A stretch of 64,000 nucleotides of DNA, taken from NCBI GenBank assembly GCA_037367405.1, contig JAZKJV010011598.1:1240001-1304000 (forward strand), in the 5' to 3' direction. A model generated the notes under the pieces. That model was given only the letters and a program-made list of their open reading frames with translations. It had not been told where the DNA came from and did no database searches. The DNA comes from Ottelia alismoides (Eukaryota; Streptophyta; Magnoliopsida; Alismatales; Hydrocharitaceae). A program made the translations under genes and the position numbers. Position 1 is the first letter of the stretch. Every line of letters begins with the position of its first letter. Below are positions 1 to 9,783 of this stretch, piece by piece.

Positions 1-469
1 AGATTCTGAGTCTACGGAGGACCTTTCACCTTCGGTTGAGGAGAATGTACCAACATCAGACATTCCCTAACCTGTAGTAGGCAACCATATTTTTAATTCC
101 AAGTTACATGTAAAATATTCATGTTTGAAGAACTCAGTTTCATTGAATAAAAAGAAGTTTTTTAGTGTATGATTCCGATTCTTCATCTTCTTATAATGAT
201 TCCATCCCTTTCCCCATGCTCTAACGACAGTAAAGCACGTAATTAAGAATATTTAAAAAGATGATCTTGAAATAGTATGGTTTTGTAAGGAAAATATCAT
301 GGTTAAGTTGCATTTGAGGAGTATGTGGCTAGTAATCATGCATTTCAGATGTACCTTAAGGTGTGATGCACACCTACTAGGGCTAGCAGGAAGAAACCGA
401 GAAACTTTGTGAACACTCACTTCTAAGATATAGCCACTACTTATCGTATCAAGAATCAGGAAATTTTGA
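1..469 (+). pseudogene. Degenerate region upstream of Ty3 protease
   Basis: This stretch lies just upstream of a recognisable retropepsin remnant in the same orientation and is probably the gag-protease linker of the same dead element. The first 78 bases encode an acidic, serine/threonine-rich peptide (residues DSESTEDLSPSVEE) ending in a stop, which resembles the acidic linkers of Athila-like polyproteins. The rest is broken by stops in every frame. I see no zinc knuckle. Assignment rests on position and composition only. Confidence 0.4.
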
Positions 470-845
470 TAAAGAAGTGAGATTGCATGCGCTCTCCTTG
501 ACAATGGTTCTTCAATTAACTTATTACCTTTAGACTTAAATGATAGGCTAGAGTTAGGACCACTACACAAATCAAGACATTTCTCCAGTTCGCAGACAAG
601 TCAACTAAGAGGGTTGAGGGTGAAGTGAAGAATATTGTTATCTCGATTGCAGGACAATAATACAAGGTGGACTTCACTATCCTTGATATGGAAATACCCA
701 ATCATTGGAGAGACTCTCTGATCATTCTACGACGACCTTTCCTTAGCACCGTTGGAGCTTCATTTGATTATCAGACTGGAACGATGAAGTTCCATTCTCC
801 AGGAAGAGAAGTGGAATTAGAAATGCAGCAGACGAATTGGCACTG
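470..845 (+). pseudogene. Retropepsin (protease) remnant of Athila-like Ty3 element
   Basis: An aspartic protease would process the Gag-Pol polyprotein inside the virus-like particle. The forward translation shows the active-site motif LDNGSSINLLP near 496-528, matching the D-x-G-[SA]-S family pattern with Asn at x. An in-frame stop at about 659-661 interrupts the domain. It continues as YKVDFTILDMEI, then LIILRRPFLSTVGASFDYQTG, which corresponds to the C-terminal V-D-F-V-x-L-D-M ... L-I-L-G-R-P-F-L block typical of plant Ty3 proteases. The G of LGRPFL is replaced by R. With stops and that substitution it cannot be functional. The RT remnant follows in the same direction. Confidence 0.75.
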
Positions 846-2340
846 ACTAGACTCTGAAACCAACATGAATTACTCATCTTTTGAGGCAGAATGCAGAGTA
901 TTAGACACAGTGGGCCATGGAAACAAACCCAACATTGAGTGAGACCTTATCATATGGAGTGGAAAGTGTTCACAATGTAGTTTGCCAGATATTGTAGAGC
1001 TTCTTGATTGATGCATCCCCCTATATCCCCGATGATGCAAAAATCCCTTCGGATTTATCAGTTCCATCTTTCATGGAACAGTCACGGGGTAAGGATGATG
1101 TGTCGGATGCGACTTTGGCCGAACTACCGTAGATTTTTGGTAATCCGACTCAAGAAATAATAGAGTTGGTGGCAAGCACAACACATGCAGATCCACCTTC
1201 ATGCAGCACGGAGCCAGATTCAACGATGGTGCAACCTAATTTACTTGATGATACATCATTGCCAGAGATGAAACTGCTACCTCCTATACATAAGTATGCC
1301 TTTCTTGTGGGATCCAAGAATAGATTTCCTATCATTATTAGTTCCTAGCTGACTGTAGAAGAAGAGTATTGGTTGTTAAAAGGTCTAGAGGAGAACCACG
1401 ATGCTATAGGTTAGACTGTGTTTAATCTTGTGGGGATTAACCCTACTCTCTGTTCACATCATATTTATATTGAGGATAACGCTATACCTTCTTGAGAAGA
1501 AGATTAAATCATAATCTAAGAGAAGTTGTGAAGAAAGAGATTGAGAAATGGTGTGGATCATGTTTTATATACCCTATCTCAGACTCCAAATGGGTGGCTC
1601 CACTACATGTTATTTCGAAGAAATCATGAATTCAGATAGTCATCAACAAGGCGGGGGTAGAGATCGTGACATGAGTACCCACGTCGTAGCGTGGCTGTGT
1701 GGACTATATACATATGAATGTCGTGAGAAAGAAAGATCACTTTCCCTTGAAGTTTATTGATCGGATTTTGGAGAGATTAGTATGGAAAGAGTTCTTCTGT
1801 TTTCTTGAAGGGTACTCAGGCTACAATCAAGTAACCATCATCCCTGAAGACCAAGAAATGACCACACCACATGTCCATTTGACGCATACACATTCAAGCA
1901 TATATCGTTCGACTCTGTAATGACGCATGTGCTTTTCTGTAATGCTAAGATGGTGGGAGATTCTTAGGAGGTTTTCATGAATGATTTTTTAGTTCTTGGT
2001 GATTCATTTGATTCAGGTCTTGCGTACTAGGATTGAGTTCTTCAAAGATGTAGAGAGGTGAATCTGATGCTCTTCTGGGAGAAGAGTCTTTTTATGGTCT
2101 AGGTAGGTATCGTGTTGGGGTATATCATCTCCAAAAAAGGGATTGGAGGTTGACCGTGCCAAGGTGGATGTGACCAAGAAACTTGATCCACTAACCAACG
2201 CTAAGTCGATATGGTTGTGCCTACGGCTTGTTTGATTTTATAGAATATCCATTCATGATTTTTTAGAGATTGCCCGACCACTGTCTGAGCTCTTAGGAAA
2301 AAAATGCATAGTTCATTTCAGATAACATGTGTCTTGATGC
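846..2340 (+). pseudogene. Reverse transcriptase remnant of Athila-like Ty3 element
   Basis: RT would copy element RNA to cDNA. Forward-frame fragments appear in family order. PPIHKYAFLVGSKNRFPIII and VEEEYWLLKGLEENHDAIG (about 1280-1410) match the RT N-terminal linker. EVVKKEIEKW and YPISDSKWVAPLHVISKK (about 1520-1625) match the finger region, and KDHFPLKFIDRILERL and CFLEGYSGYNQVTIIPEDQE (about 1730-1860) match RT motifs of the Athila/Tat group. The catalytic box reads FMND at 1974-1985, so one Asp of the usual F-M-D-D is Asn. Frameshifts and stops separate all blocks, and I see no trace of motif loss by a single clean deletion. The pattern is that of an old, decayed autonomous element. 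Confidence 0.85.
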
Positions 2341-2870
2341 CTTTGAGCTATTAAAAAGAAAGATTATTAACTTGCATGTTTTACAAGCTCCTGACTGGTC
2401 TCTTCCATTTGAGACCATGACTGGTGCTTCGGATTTTGCAATAGGAGTTGTGTTAGGACAGAGGTGAGAAGGGATTTCATTTGCTTTGCATTACGCGAGT
2501 AAAGTTTTAGATCTTGCACAAAAAAACTATACAGTTACTGAAAAGGAAATGCTTACAGTAGTATGAACCCTAGAGAAGTTCAGATCATATATTTTGGCTC
2601 TAAGGTGACAATTTATAATGATGACACATCTATTCGTTACTTAATGGAAAAGAAGGACGTGAAGGCGCATCTTCTAAGGTGTATTTTATTACTCCATGAG
2701 TTTGATTTAGAAATTAAAGAAAAACCTGGAGTCAAGAATGTTGTGGTTGTTCATATCACCCAGATTGAACATAAGGATTCTCTGAAGACTAAACCTATTA
2801 GAGAGTTTTTCCTGGACGAGTCAATTTGTGTTATCGACTCACTCCCGTGGTATGCCAACATTTGAACTAC
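2341..2870 (+). pseudogene. RNase H remnant of Athila-like Ty3 element
   Basis: RNase H would degrade the RNA strand of the replication hybrid and define the PPT primer. The translation gives LQAPDWSLPFETMTGASDFA, then YASKVLDLAQKNYTVTEKEML and KFRSYILA across frame changes. An ORF at 2563-2865 then encodes VTIYNDDTSIRYLMEKKDVK and LLHEFDLEIKEKPGVKNVVV. The first catalytic Asp, normally in C-D-A-S-D, is replaced (TGASD). The tail ends at LPWYANI, where Athila/Tat elements pass from RNase H to integrase (usual form L-P-W-Y-A-D-I). Dead, but one of the clearest domains in the window. Confidence 0.87.
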
Positions 2871-3235
2871 CCTATCTCCAAGCAAGTGCCCTACGAGTAA
2901 TATTGATCGGCTTATGCCGATTTCGAGGAAATACCATTGGGAGGATCCGTCCTTTTTTTGAAGGATCGGTGTCTGGAGAAGTTGTATTCCTCAGGAGGAA
3001 TACCAGAGTTTCCTCACTCACTATAATACTCTGGAGGCAGGAGGATGTCATTCGGGAAAGTGAGTCATGCACAAGGTGCTCCAATGTGGATTCTAGTTGC
3101 CAATCTAGTTTCGTGATGCATTTGATTTTATACGATCGTGCCCTATCTATTAGAGACTGGGAGGGACAGTTGGATCCAGAGACGAGATGCCCATGCAACC
3201 GGTGATATTTTTGATGTTTTTGATGCACGGGACAT
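2871..3235 (+). pseudogene. Integrase N-terminal (zinc-binding) remnant, truncated by LTR insertion
   Basis: Integrase would insert the cDNA. Blocks YHWEDPSFF (about 2930-2958), IPQEEYQSFLTHYNTLEAGG (about 2987-3047) and CHSGK match the start of the HHCC zinc domain. RDEMPMQP near 3180-3205 matches the conserved segment just before the catalytic core, but no DDE core is present. The reading is cut at 3235 by an LTR that begins TGATG. The five bases before the LTR are gacat (3231-3235), the candidate left copy of a target-site duplication. I could not find the rest of the integrase on the far side of element A, so the region has been rearranged since. Confidence 0.7.
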
Positions 3236-3579
3236 TGATGAGTCTCTGATTTATCATCACTATATTCCTTTATCATCCTCTGAGCTTTATCAATGCAATA
3301 AAAACCATCATTAATTCAACTTAATTAACAATTGATCCTCTTCCAGTAAATAACCCTATTTATTGTATAAAAATAACCCCATTTATTTTCTTTATTTTTC
3401 TTATTTTTTCTCATTAAAAATTCCAAAAATTAGATTAAATATTGTATATATTTATTTTTATTTAAAAAGAACTTAAAAAGATAAAAAACAAAAAAATAAT
3501 TAAAAGGAGTTTTTATGTATTAAAAATACTTGCCATTTTTTTGTTTTATTTATTTAATCTCTTTTGACTTTTTTATTCA

Positions 3580-3620
3580 ACATGAAACTTGTAGATCTCC
3601 CGAGATTTACAATTTCATGT
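3580..3620. promoter_or_regulatory. Conserved GTAGATCTC hairpin in LTR U3
   Basis: The arms ACATGAAACTTGTAGATCTC and GAGATTTACAATTTCATGT are complementary with a few mismatches. The same inverted repeat recurs in other LTRs of the family in both orientations (20611, 22830, 28516, 53014, 62343). It lies about 530 bases upstream of this LTR's TATA box. Its role is unknown; a fold in nascent RNA or a DNA-binding site are both possible. Confidence 0.7.
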
Positions 3621-3702
3621 TTTGACTTTTTCCTAATTCTTCTTCCTTCTATTTCCTTTTTGAATTTATCCTTCTTTTTATTTTTTTTGAATAATACCAT
3701 TG

Positions 3703-3738
3703 GGGCACGTGGCGCTCTCTGAAGCCGCCACATGGCCC
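3703..3738. promoter_or_regulatory. G-box inverted repeat in LTR U3
   Basis: GGGCACGTGGCG and CGCCACATGGCCC-type arms flank a short CTCTCTGAAG-like loop. CACGTGGC is a G-box/ABRE-like core recognised by plant bZIP factors (established knowledge). Matching structures occur at 28411, 53133 and 62462 in other LTRs, at the same place between the first hairpin and the TATA box. It is a candidate promoter element of the LTR. Confidence 0.6.
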
Positions 3739-4150
3739 GCTTCCCTTTGCACCCGGGCCGCTCCTGGGCCATCTGATCCAGCCTTCCCACCTCCATCTTA
3801 GTCATCCCTCTCCGCTACTCTCTCCGCCCTTGGACCAAATCATCTGATCGGATCCCATCCTTCATCTCGCATCCCTCTTCACGGCCGTTGGATTGCAAGA
3901 TCCAATGACCCACAACCCATCTTCCACCTCCCACTTCCCCTCTCTGTCATGTTTCTCACGTCGACCATTTCTACCCTTCCATTTTTAGCTCTCTCACCAC
4001 TTCACCTCCCCACGACCTAACACCTCCCTCGCATCACCCTAATCTCCCCGCTCTTCGCCTTACCATTAATGCCATCAAACCACGCCTCCATCCCTTCCTA
4101 GGGGCCATTACAAGTCCCCCCTCCACCATTGTAACGGCCGAACCTCCACT

Positions 4151-4158
4151 TATAAAAT
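4151..4158 (+). promoter_or_regulatory. LTR TATA box (element A 5' LTR)
   Basis: TATAAAAT sits inside the pyrimidine-rich island, in the context CCACTTATAAAATAACCCGC. It is the only good TATA match in the GC-rich part of this LTR, and its place matches TATA boxes at 33690 (+), 27791 (-) and 50878 (-) in related LTRs. It probably marks the U3/R boundary about 30 bases upstream of the start site. Confidence 0.6.
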
Positions 4159-6175
4159 AACCCGCTCTACCTACATTCCAAGCCGTCCACCATTGTAGGG
4201 GAGTAAGCCTAGCTTCCCTCCACCTCCCTATGACATAGGGAGGTTGTAGCATGGAGGAGACAATGACCGACTGCCCAAGTGTTGACCCTTGGCCAACCAG
4301 CCAAGTCATAGCTCCTCCATGGTCGTCCGATCTCCGAGACTTGGCTAGCCTCATTGTGTGATGACCTGAGCAGCCACCGCTGCCCAGTCCGAGCGCAATC
4401 TCCAATGGACCTTCTTCTCTGACCAGGTATTCTTCCTCCTTTTTTTTCTTTGATTTTCTCCTATTTTCCCAGTTGCACACACTTTGTCCCACTGTCGACT
4501 CACCGCACCACCACCTTCGCCGCACTTCACTCATCCTCGCCAATCGATCCGACCACCCTGTTCTTCCTCGCAACCCCCTTTATCTCTAGGTCATCTCTCG
4601 TCGATGTGGAGGAGATCACACCATGGACACCCTCTTCTCTACCCTTTAGCCTGCCATCCACTTCCTCCTCGCTTGAGCTATCTTCCATCTATTCCCCTAC
4701 ATGTTATGTCTACATTGGTCAGAAGCCTTAGAGGAGCTCTGTTCTAGAGCTCCTTCTCCGATGAGCCTTCACCACACTGTCTCACCAGTATATGCCAACT
4801 CTGCCTCGACCTACTAGCTCCTTCTTAAGGCGTCCAGGAAGCTTCCTCAGCCTTCAAGCTTCACGGAGGAGCAAGGAGGTGAAAGTCAGCCCTCACTGGA
4901 GGTCTAACATCGTTGCCCACCAAGCAACAAAGGATAACACCTAGGAAGAGCAGTTATCGTTAGATGGTGCCTTCTCGACGGCTATCCAACTGTCCAGATG
5001 CGGCCACGGTGCCTTCGCCAATGCTCTGAGGCTCGATGGAACTGACCCACCTTCGAGGCACCAGGATGATATGTGGACTGAGGCACCTTCAGCCAACCAT
5101 TGCTCGCCTCCCGAGCCTAGCCCACGCGCTCACCATGTGCGTACGGCTAGGTATTTTACACTAGCACCCCATAAGTTTCTAATAATTACAATTAGGTCCC
5201 TCCCATGTGTGCATGCCTCACGTGTCGTTCTTGGGAAATTTACAAAGGAGCTTGACCGATTTTTTAGTATTACATTTATGCCCCTCTGAAGGACCTAAAT
5301 GCATTTTTTATCTTTTTATTATCTATATTTTTATTACAATTATGCCTCTGGACTCTTCTATCAATATCTTGAGCATATGAACTCAAAATCAAATGATTTC
5401 AATTTCATTCTATTGCCATTTTTTCGCTTTACATGATGGCATATTTTATTCATTGATTTGAAGCATAATTAAATACGCTAAATTTTAAATGATTAATGTG
5501 TCATTTGCTCCTCATTTCGTTGCCATTATTAGATCTCTAATATATTTTTGTGCTTCAATTGATAGTGAAATTGGATCTCTTTATTGCTCAATGATTATAT
5601 TAGGTTAGGGTATTATTTTTGCTTGCATCATCTCTTTGCATATCATAGCATGACATCATCATTTTAAATTGCTAAAAACCAACTAAAAATGCACATTTCT
5701 CCTCATGCATTGCATGGCATTTCAGTGTATACTTCATTACATTTTGCATAAAATAAAAAAATTAAAAAGCATTTGTTTCTTCTTCATTATGCAGCATGCT
5801 TTATATGGTTGTAGCATAATTATTGTATGCGTTATTTATGCATCATTTTATAAATATTGTGCATTTTTCTGTCTTGTGCATTCTGTGTTTCTTATTGCAT
5901 CACGTTTTGCCTCAGCTTTATTTTTGTGATGCATATATCATTTTATTTACATTAGGAGACCTAAGTCAATGAATTTAATTGCTCAATCTTAGTCATTGAT
6001 TTCTGATTAATCAATGAGGAGGCCCGTGTCCCTGTGGTTGACCTTGTTATGCTTGCCAAGTAAAAATATATCACCACATATTCAAGCGTATGGTCGACTT
6101 TGTAAATATCCAAAATCACCTCACATACTACGATAATAGGACCTAACTAAAGAGTTGATTTTGTGATTTATCAGA

Positions 6176-6193
6176 TGGCGTTGTTATCGGGGA
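6176..6193 (+). other. Primer-binding site (tRNA-Asp) of element A
   Basis: TGGCGTTGTTATCGGGGA lies two bases (ga) after the LTR end TTATCA. It resembles the complement of the plant tRNA-Asp 3' end (TGGCGCCGTTGCCGGGG) with about three transitions. Athila-lineage elements use tRNA-Asp (established knowledge). Confidence 0.75.
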
Positions 6194-9100
6194 CATGGCT
6201 CATCCTTGTAGATTTTTTGGATTTAAATTTATTGTTTTTGAGTTGATTATTTTCAAACATTTATGTCTTCTTATCGTGTTTGTTTTTGCATCATTTTTTG
6301 ATTAAATTCCTTGATATATTTATAATCGATTTCTTTTGTGGCAGGGTCCATGGAGATGGAGGATGCTCAATCGACATAAGGGTATGGAGTTGGGAGCTCT
6401 TGCTGTGACGATCTACAGAAGAATCCCAGAATAAACTGAGGAATTTAATTAGCATTTTATTCATGCATTTGTTTTGTAAATTATTGTAATAACTGCATTT
6501 CTAGTGATCCTCGTTTGAGGGCTTGCATGTGTACATGTCTTGGACTTTGCATGTGTTGTGTGGATCCTGTTTCACCCCAGTCTGAATGGGGCTTCACTTG
6601 AGTGTTCAAACCTAGGATATGCACATGGCTCTCTGAACTTCTCTTATTTCAAATATCATGTGCTTGTTCGTAAGTTAGGACACGCTAATAAAATAAAGGT
6701 TATTCACCTCCTCTCCTCTAATTCATGGATACGTACATAAACATCAATCAATTTAGCCAAAATTAATTCAAATTCTTCATGTTAATAGTATCATATTTAG
6801 GTGCAGTTTCTTCGACTTGCATGCATATAGTGTAAAATTTAAATACAGTCTTGCGCGTTCATGGAGAATGTTAGAGGCATTGTAAGATTTCTCTCAAGCA
6901 TGCACCAACGTTTTTCAAATACATCAGCTTTTCTCGATCTTCCCCCTAATTTATCACTCAGGATATAAAAGACAATTGGGAATGGTCGTTAGGTGATGAA
7001 TGCTTGAACTGTGCTCACTTTAATACAATGATAACCTAAAGCATAAAATTGGAACTATTAATGCAAGTTGACAAAAATAAAATGGAGTAAAACGGACCTT
7101 GGATTATGGGAGAGCAATACCCGCATTGTACGTAGATTGTGATCACATGTTGAGAGATGAGGACGTGTCCCTAGTATGGTGCACAAAACCTATCATTAAG
7201 CCATGCGGAGTGAACTTGAATTTTGGATGATTACCAATAAAGTTGACAAGATAAATGACCAACACTCCTTGGTCTTCATGTGTGAAGTTGGTGAAATCAT
7301 GGGTATCATTGCTCCCTTGGTTAATCATTAAAGTGTGTTTTCACCCAACCCTCCTGTAACCCTAATTGCTCCATCTACATCTCCGCAGATTCAATCATCA
7401 TCGGAGATTCAACCATCTTTGTAAATCCGTTCTTCACTCTAACCCTAATTGTTGCATGCCCCCCTCTTAGTTCTATATCCAAATACTTAAGATACTCTTC
7501 AGCCTATGTAAATACATTCTCCATATAACCCTGACTAATACCAAGGTTCCCCATCCTTAATTCCTTATCCAGATACTTAGGCCACTTTCCAGCTTAAGTT
7601 TAAGGAAAACCTTATACACCCTCTGATTGTTCATCTCGGGTCCATCCATCCTCATTACAAATCCCTCTACTTAGGCTCTTCTCATCCTAGGTATAGGGTG
7701 GCCCGATCCCCTATCACTTCTCTTCTCTACTCATTTGATCCCTTTCCACAGACATCTTCTTATACTTAGATTGTTCTTAACCTAAGTATAGGGGGTCTCC
7801 CGATTCAGTTCCCATGCGCTCTCCTATATTCTAGCATGAGTTATGGATTCATATCACTTTGTGCTATGAGGACAAAACAAAAGCTAAGTATAGGGGTGTG
7901 TGCCATATATACTTCATATACACTTTAGCTATAGCTCATATTTTGATATTTTTTGAAAATTTTAAAAAATATCGGGGCTATGGTATATTATTTTGTGAAC
8001 TTATTTTCATAAAAATATTTGTAAAAGCTTTGGAAATTTTTCTAAATTGTGTGATACTATCTTGAAAAATATTTGATAATGATTTGAAAAATGGGGTTTG
8101 ACTCATTTTGAAAATCATTTGAAAAAATGTTTTGAAAATCTATATATTATGTAACATGGTTTGGAAATGTTTTTAAAATTATTTCAAAAATAAGGGATTG
8201 ATTAAGACTAATTGGTAAAAACTTCTAACCTTATTCAAAATTCCATAAAAATCTGAAAAATTAAAAAGTTTTCATTAGTAGAAATTCTGACTACTGAGCT
8301 TAAAAATGATTAGCTACTTCTCAGTAAGGGAACTACGGTCTCCCTTAGCAGAGTTGGTGGTTAAAGGACAATGCGAATGGCACAGTCTTTAAGTAATCTG
8401 GGTAGTCGTCTAATGGTATGTACTTACACCCATACTAGCTAGAAGTAGATGAAATTATTCATATAAGCTTAGGCTAGTCATTATTTCTCTAAAGAAGCCA
8501 AAAATCTTTAATGATTAAATAATAAAAATATCCATAAAAAATGCAAAAACTCAAAAAATACAAAAAATCACTAACTTTGGAGTTGGTGTATTCCTAACAC
8601 ATTCACTACTACTCAAGGCTTAAGGATTTGAATACACTTGGTTTTTGAGGTCTCGAGAGCCTGAGCTAACTCGCCTTAGTCATTGGGGTTTGAGACTTAA
8701 TAATTCATACCTCCCTAGTTTGAAAGATATGAGCGCTATATTGCACTCTTAATCTATACCTTCAAAGAATATGATCAGAACATCACTTTCACAACTGCAT
8801 GAGCGATGAGATGAGTTGAAATTTTACTTGAGGGACTAGGACTGGAGATTTGAGTCTAGACCTGATTTGATGATGCTCGAGGATGGGATAAATTCATTGA
8901 AGTCTTTATGAAACCTAAGTGTCAGCGAACCCTAGGCAGTATGTGAACAAGTTCTCATGTTATCTTTTGAAATTGACCTATGTTCCTGGGTATAATGAAA
9001 CTAAATAATTATTAATCAATGTGCACCAACTTCGTAAAAGCAGTAGAGCTAGACTATCAAAAAGAAAAAGAAAAGAAAAGTGAATAAAAAGAGCTCTCCA

Positions 9101-9770
9101 ATACAAAGTCAATCACAAAGAAATTCAATCAAAGGCGCGCACTCCCAACCATTTCAAAATATCCACTTGGACCAAAGATACTAAGACCAAAGAGTCGGGC
9201 TCACACCCGAAAAGGGCTCTGCATTGTATCGTGATTCAAGTATGGGTGTTGAAGGTATCTTAGATACTCAAAATAGACACACCCCGGTGTACTCCCAGTA
9301 AAAAAAACGCAGCTGACTCCGAGCTCTCTTGATGGACACATTGATCAACAAACAAAAAAAATACATGTGTTGAATAATAAGGCTCTCGAGAGGACCCTTG
9401 TTCCAATGTAAGGGAGTGAAGAAAATATGCAAACCTATTCCCTCCATCATCTGACCTTCCATCTGCATTTTCAAGTTAGATAAATTAATGATTAGGTATA
9501 GAGGAGAGTCTCTTGGACTAGGACCTTGGGTGACATTTCGGCTTGACTCTCGTGATTGTAGTACACTAAATATCATATCCTTATATTATATGTACAAACA
9601 GAGAGTCTGATAATTAGAGAAGTTGGATTCTTTTTAATTAGAGTCTGGTTAAGCCCAAAATTTTAGGATCACTCAAATTAAGGGTCCTTGAAGAATTGAG
9701 CCTTGAAATTTGACATGCACTGTCAGTGATTAATCTGACTCTTTCATTCTTTAGATGCTCAAGAACGAGT
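6194..9770 (+). mobile_element. Non-coding interior of element A
   Basis: No retrotransposon protein can be read in any frame; the ORFs present (6540-6740, 7143-7328, 7859-8065, 9268-9576) are short and unrecognised. The leader at about 6800-6960 (TAGTGTAAAATTTAAATACA, CTCAAGCATGCACCAACG) matches element E at 56300-56430. A hairpin array at 7478-7950 matches E and D. The last 200 bases resemble the PPT-proximal region of E. The element therefore kept the cis-acting ends and lost all coding sequence, or never had it. Confidence 0.7.
7478..7950 (+). repeat. Array of PPT-like hairpins, element A copy
   Basis: Five imperfect stem-loops are visible. The clearest are 7666-7700 (ACTTAGG ... CCTAGGTATAGGG), 7761-7795 (TATACTTAG ... 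CCTAAGTATAGGGGG) and a larger one at 7823-7897 whose inner arms carry AGCATGAGTTATG and GTGCTATGAGGAC and whose outer right arm is GCTAAGTATAGGGG. The first two (about 7478-7520 and 7571-7603) are degenerate. The conserved block ACTTTAGCTATAGCTCATA follows. The right arms copy the core of the true PPT of the same element at 9771. Confidence 0.75.
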
Positions 9771-9783
9771 TAAGTATAGGGTG
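9753..9783 (+). other. PPT and adjacent hairpin of element A
   Basis: TAAGTATAGGG (9771-9781) plus two bases directly precede the second LTR. The polypurine tract primes plus-strand DNA. Just upstream, ATGCTCAAGAACGAGT is a decayed version of the GCTCGGGGACGAGC hairpin found at the same place in element E. Confidence 0.75.

Larger units (their letters stand above)
3236..6173 (+). repeat. 5' LTR of element A
   Basis: The LTR begins with TGATGAGTCTCTGATT...ATCATCA and ends TGATTTATCA, two bases before the PBS. The ends are imperfect inverted repeats (TGATGA.../...TTATCA). Internal order: AT-rich U3 (3260-3690), hairpin at 3580-3620, G-box inverted repeat at 3703-3738, pyrimidine-rich GC island (3700-5140) with a TATA box at 4151, then AT-rich R/U5 (5150-6173). 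The length of 2,938 bases is long but within the range of Athila-type LTRs. ORFs inside it (for example 4034-4573 on the minus strand) are compositional and have no recognisable homology. Confidence 0.8.

Noticed and set aside
4034..4731. 179-codon minus-strand ORF and plus-strand ORFs near 4450-4731
   Set aside because: They lie in the LTR island around the TATA box; low-complexity and unrelated to any family I know.
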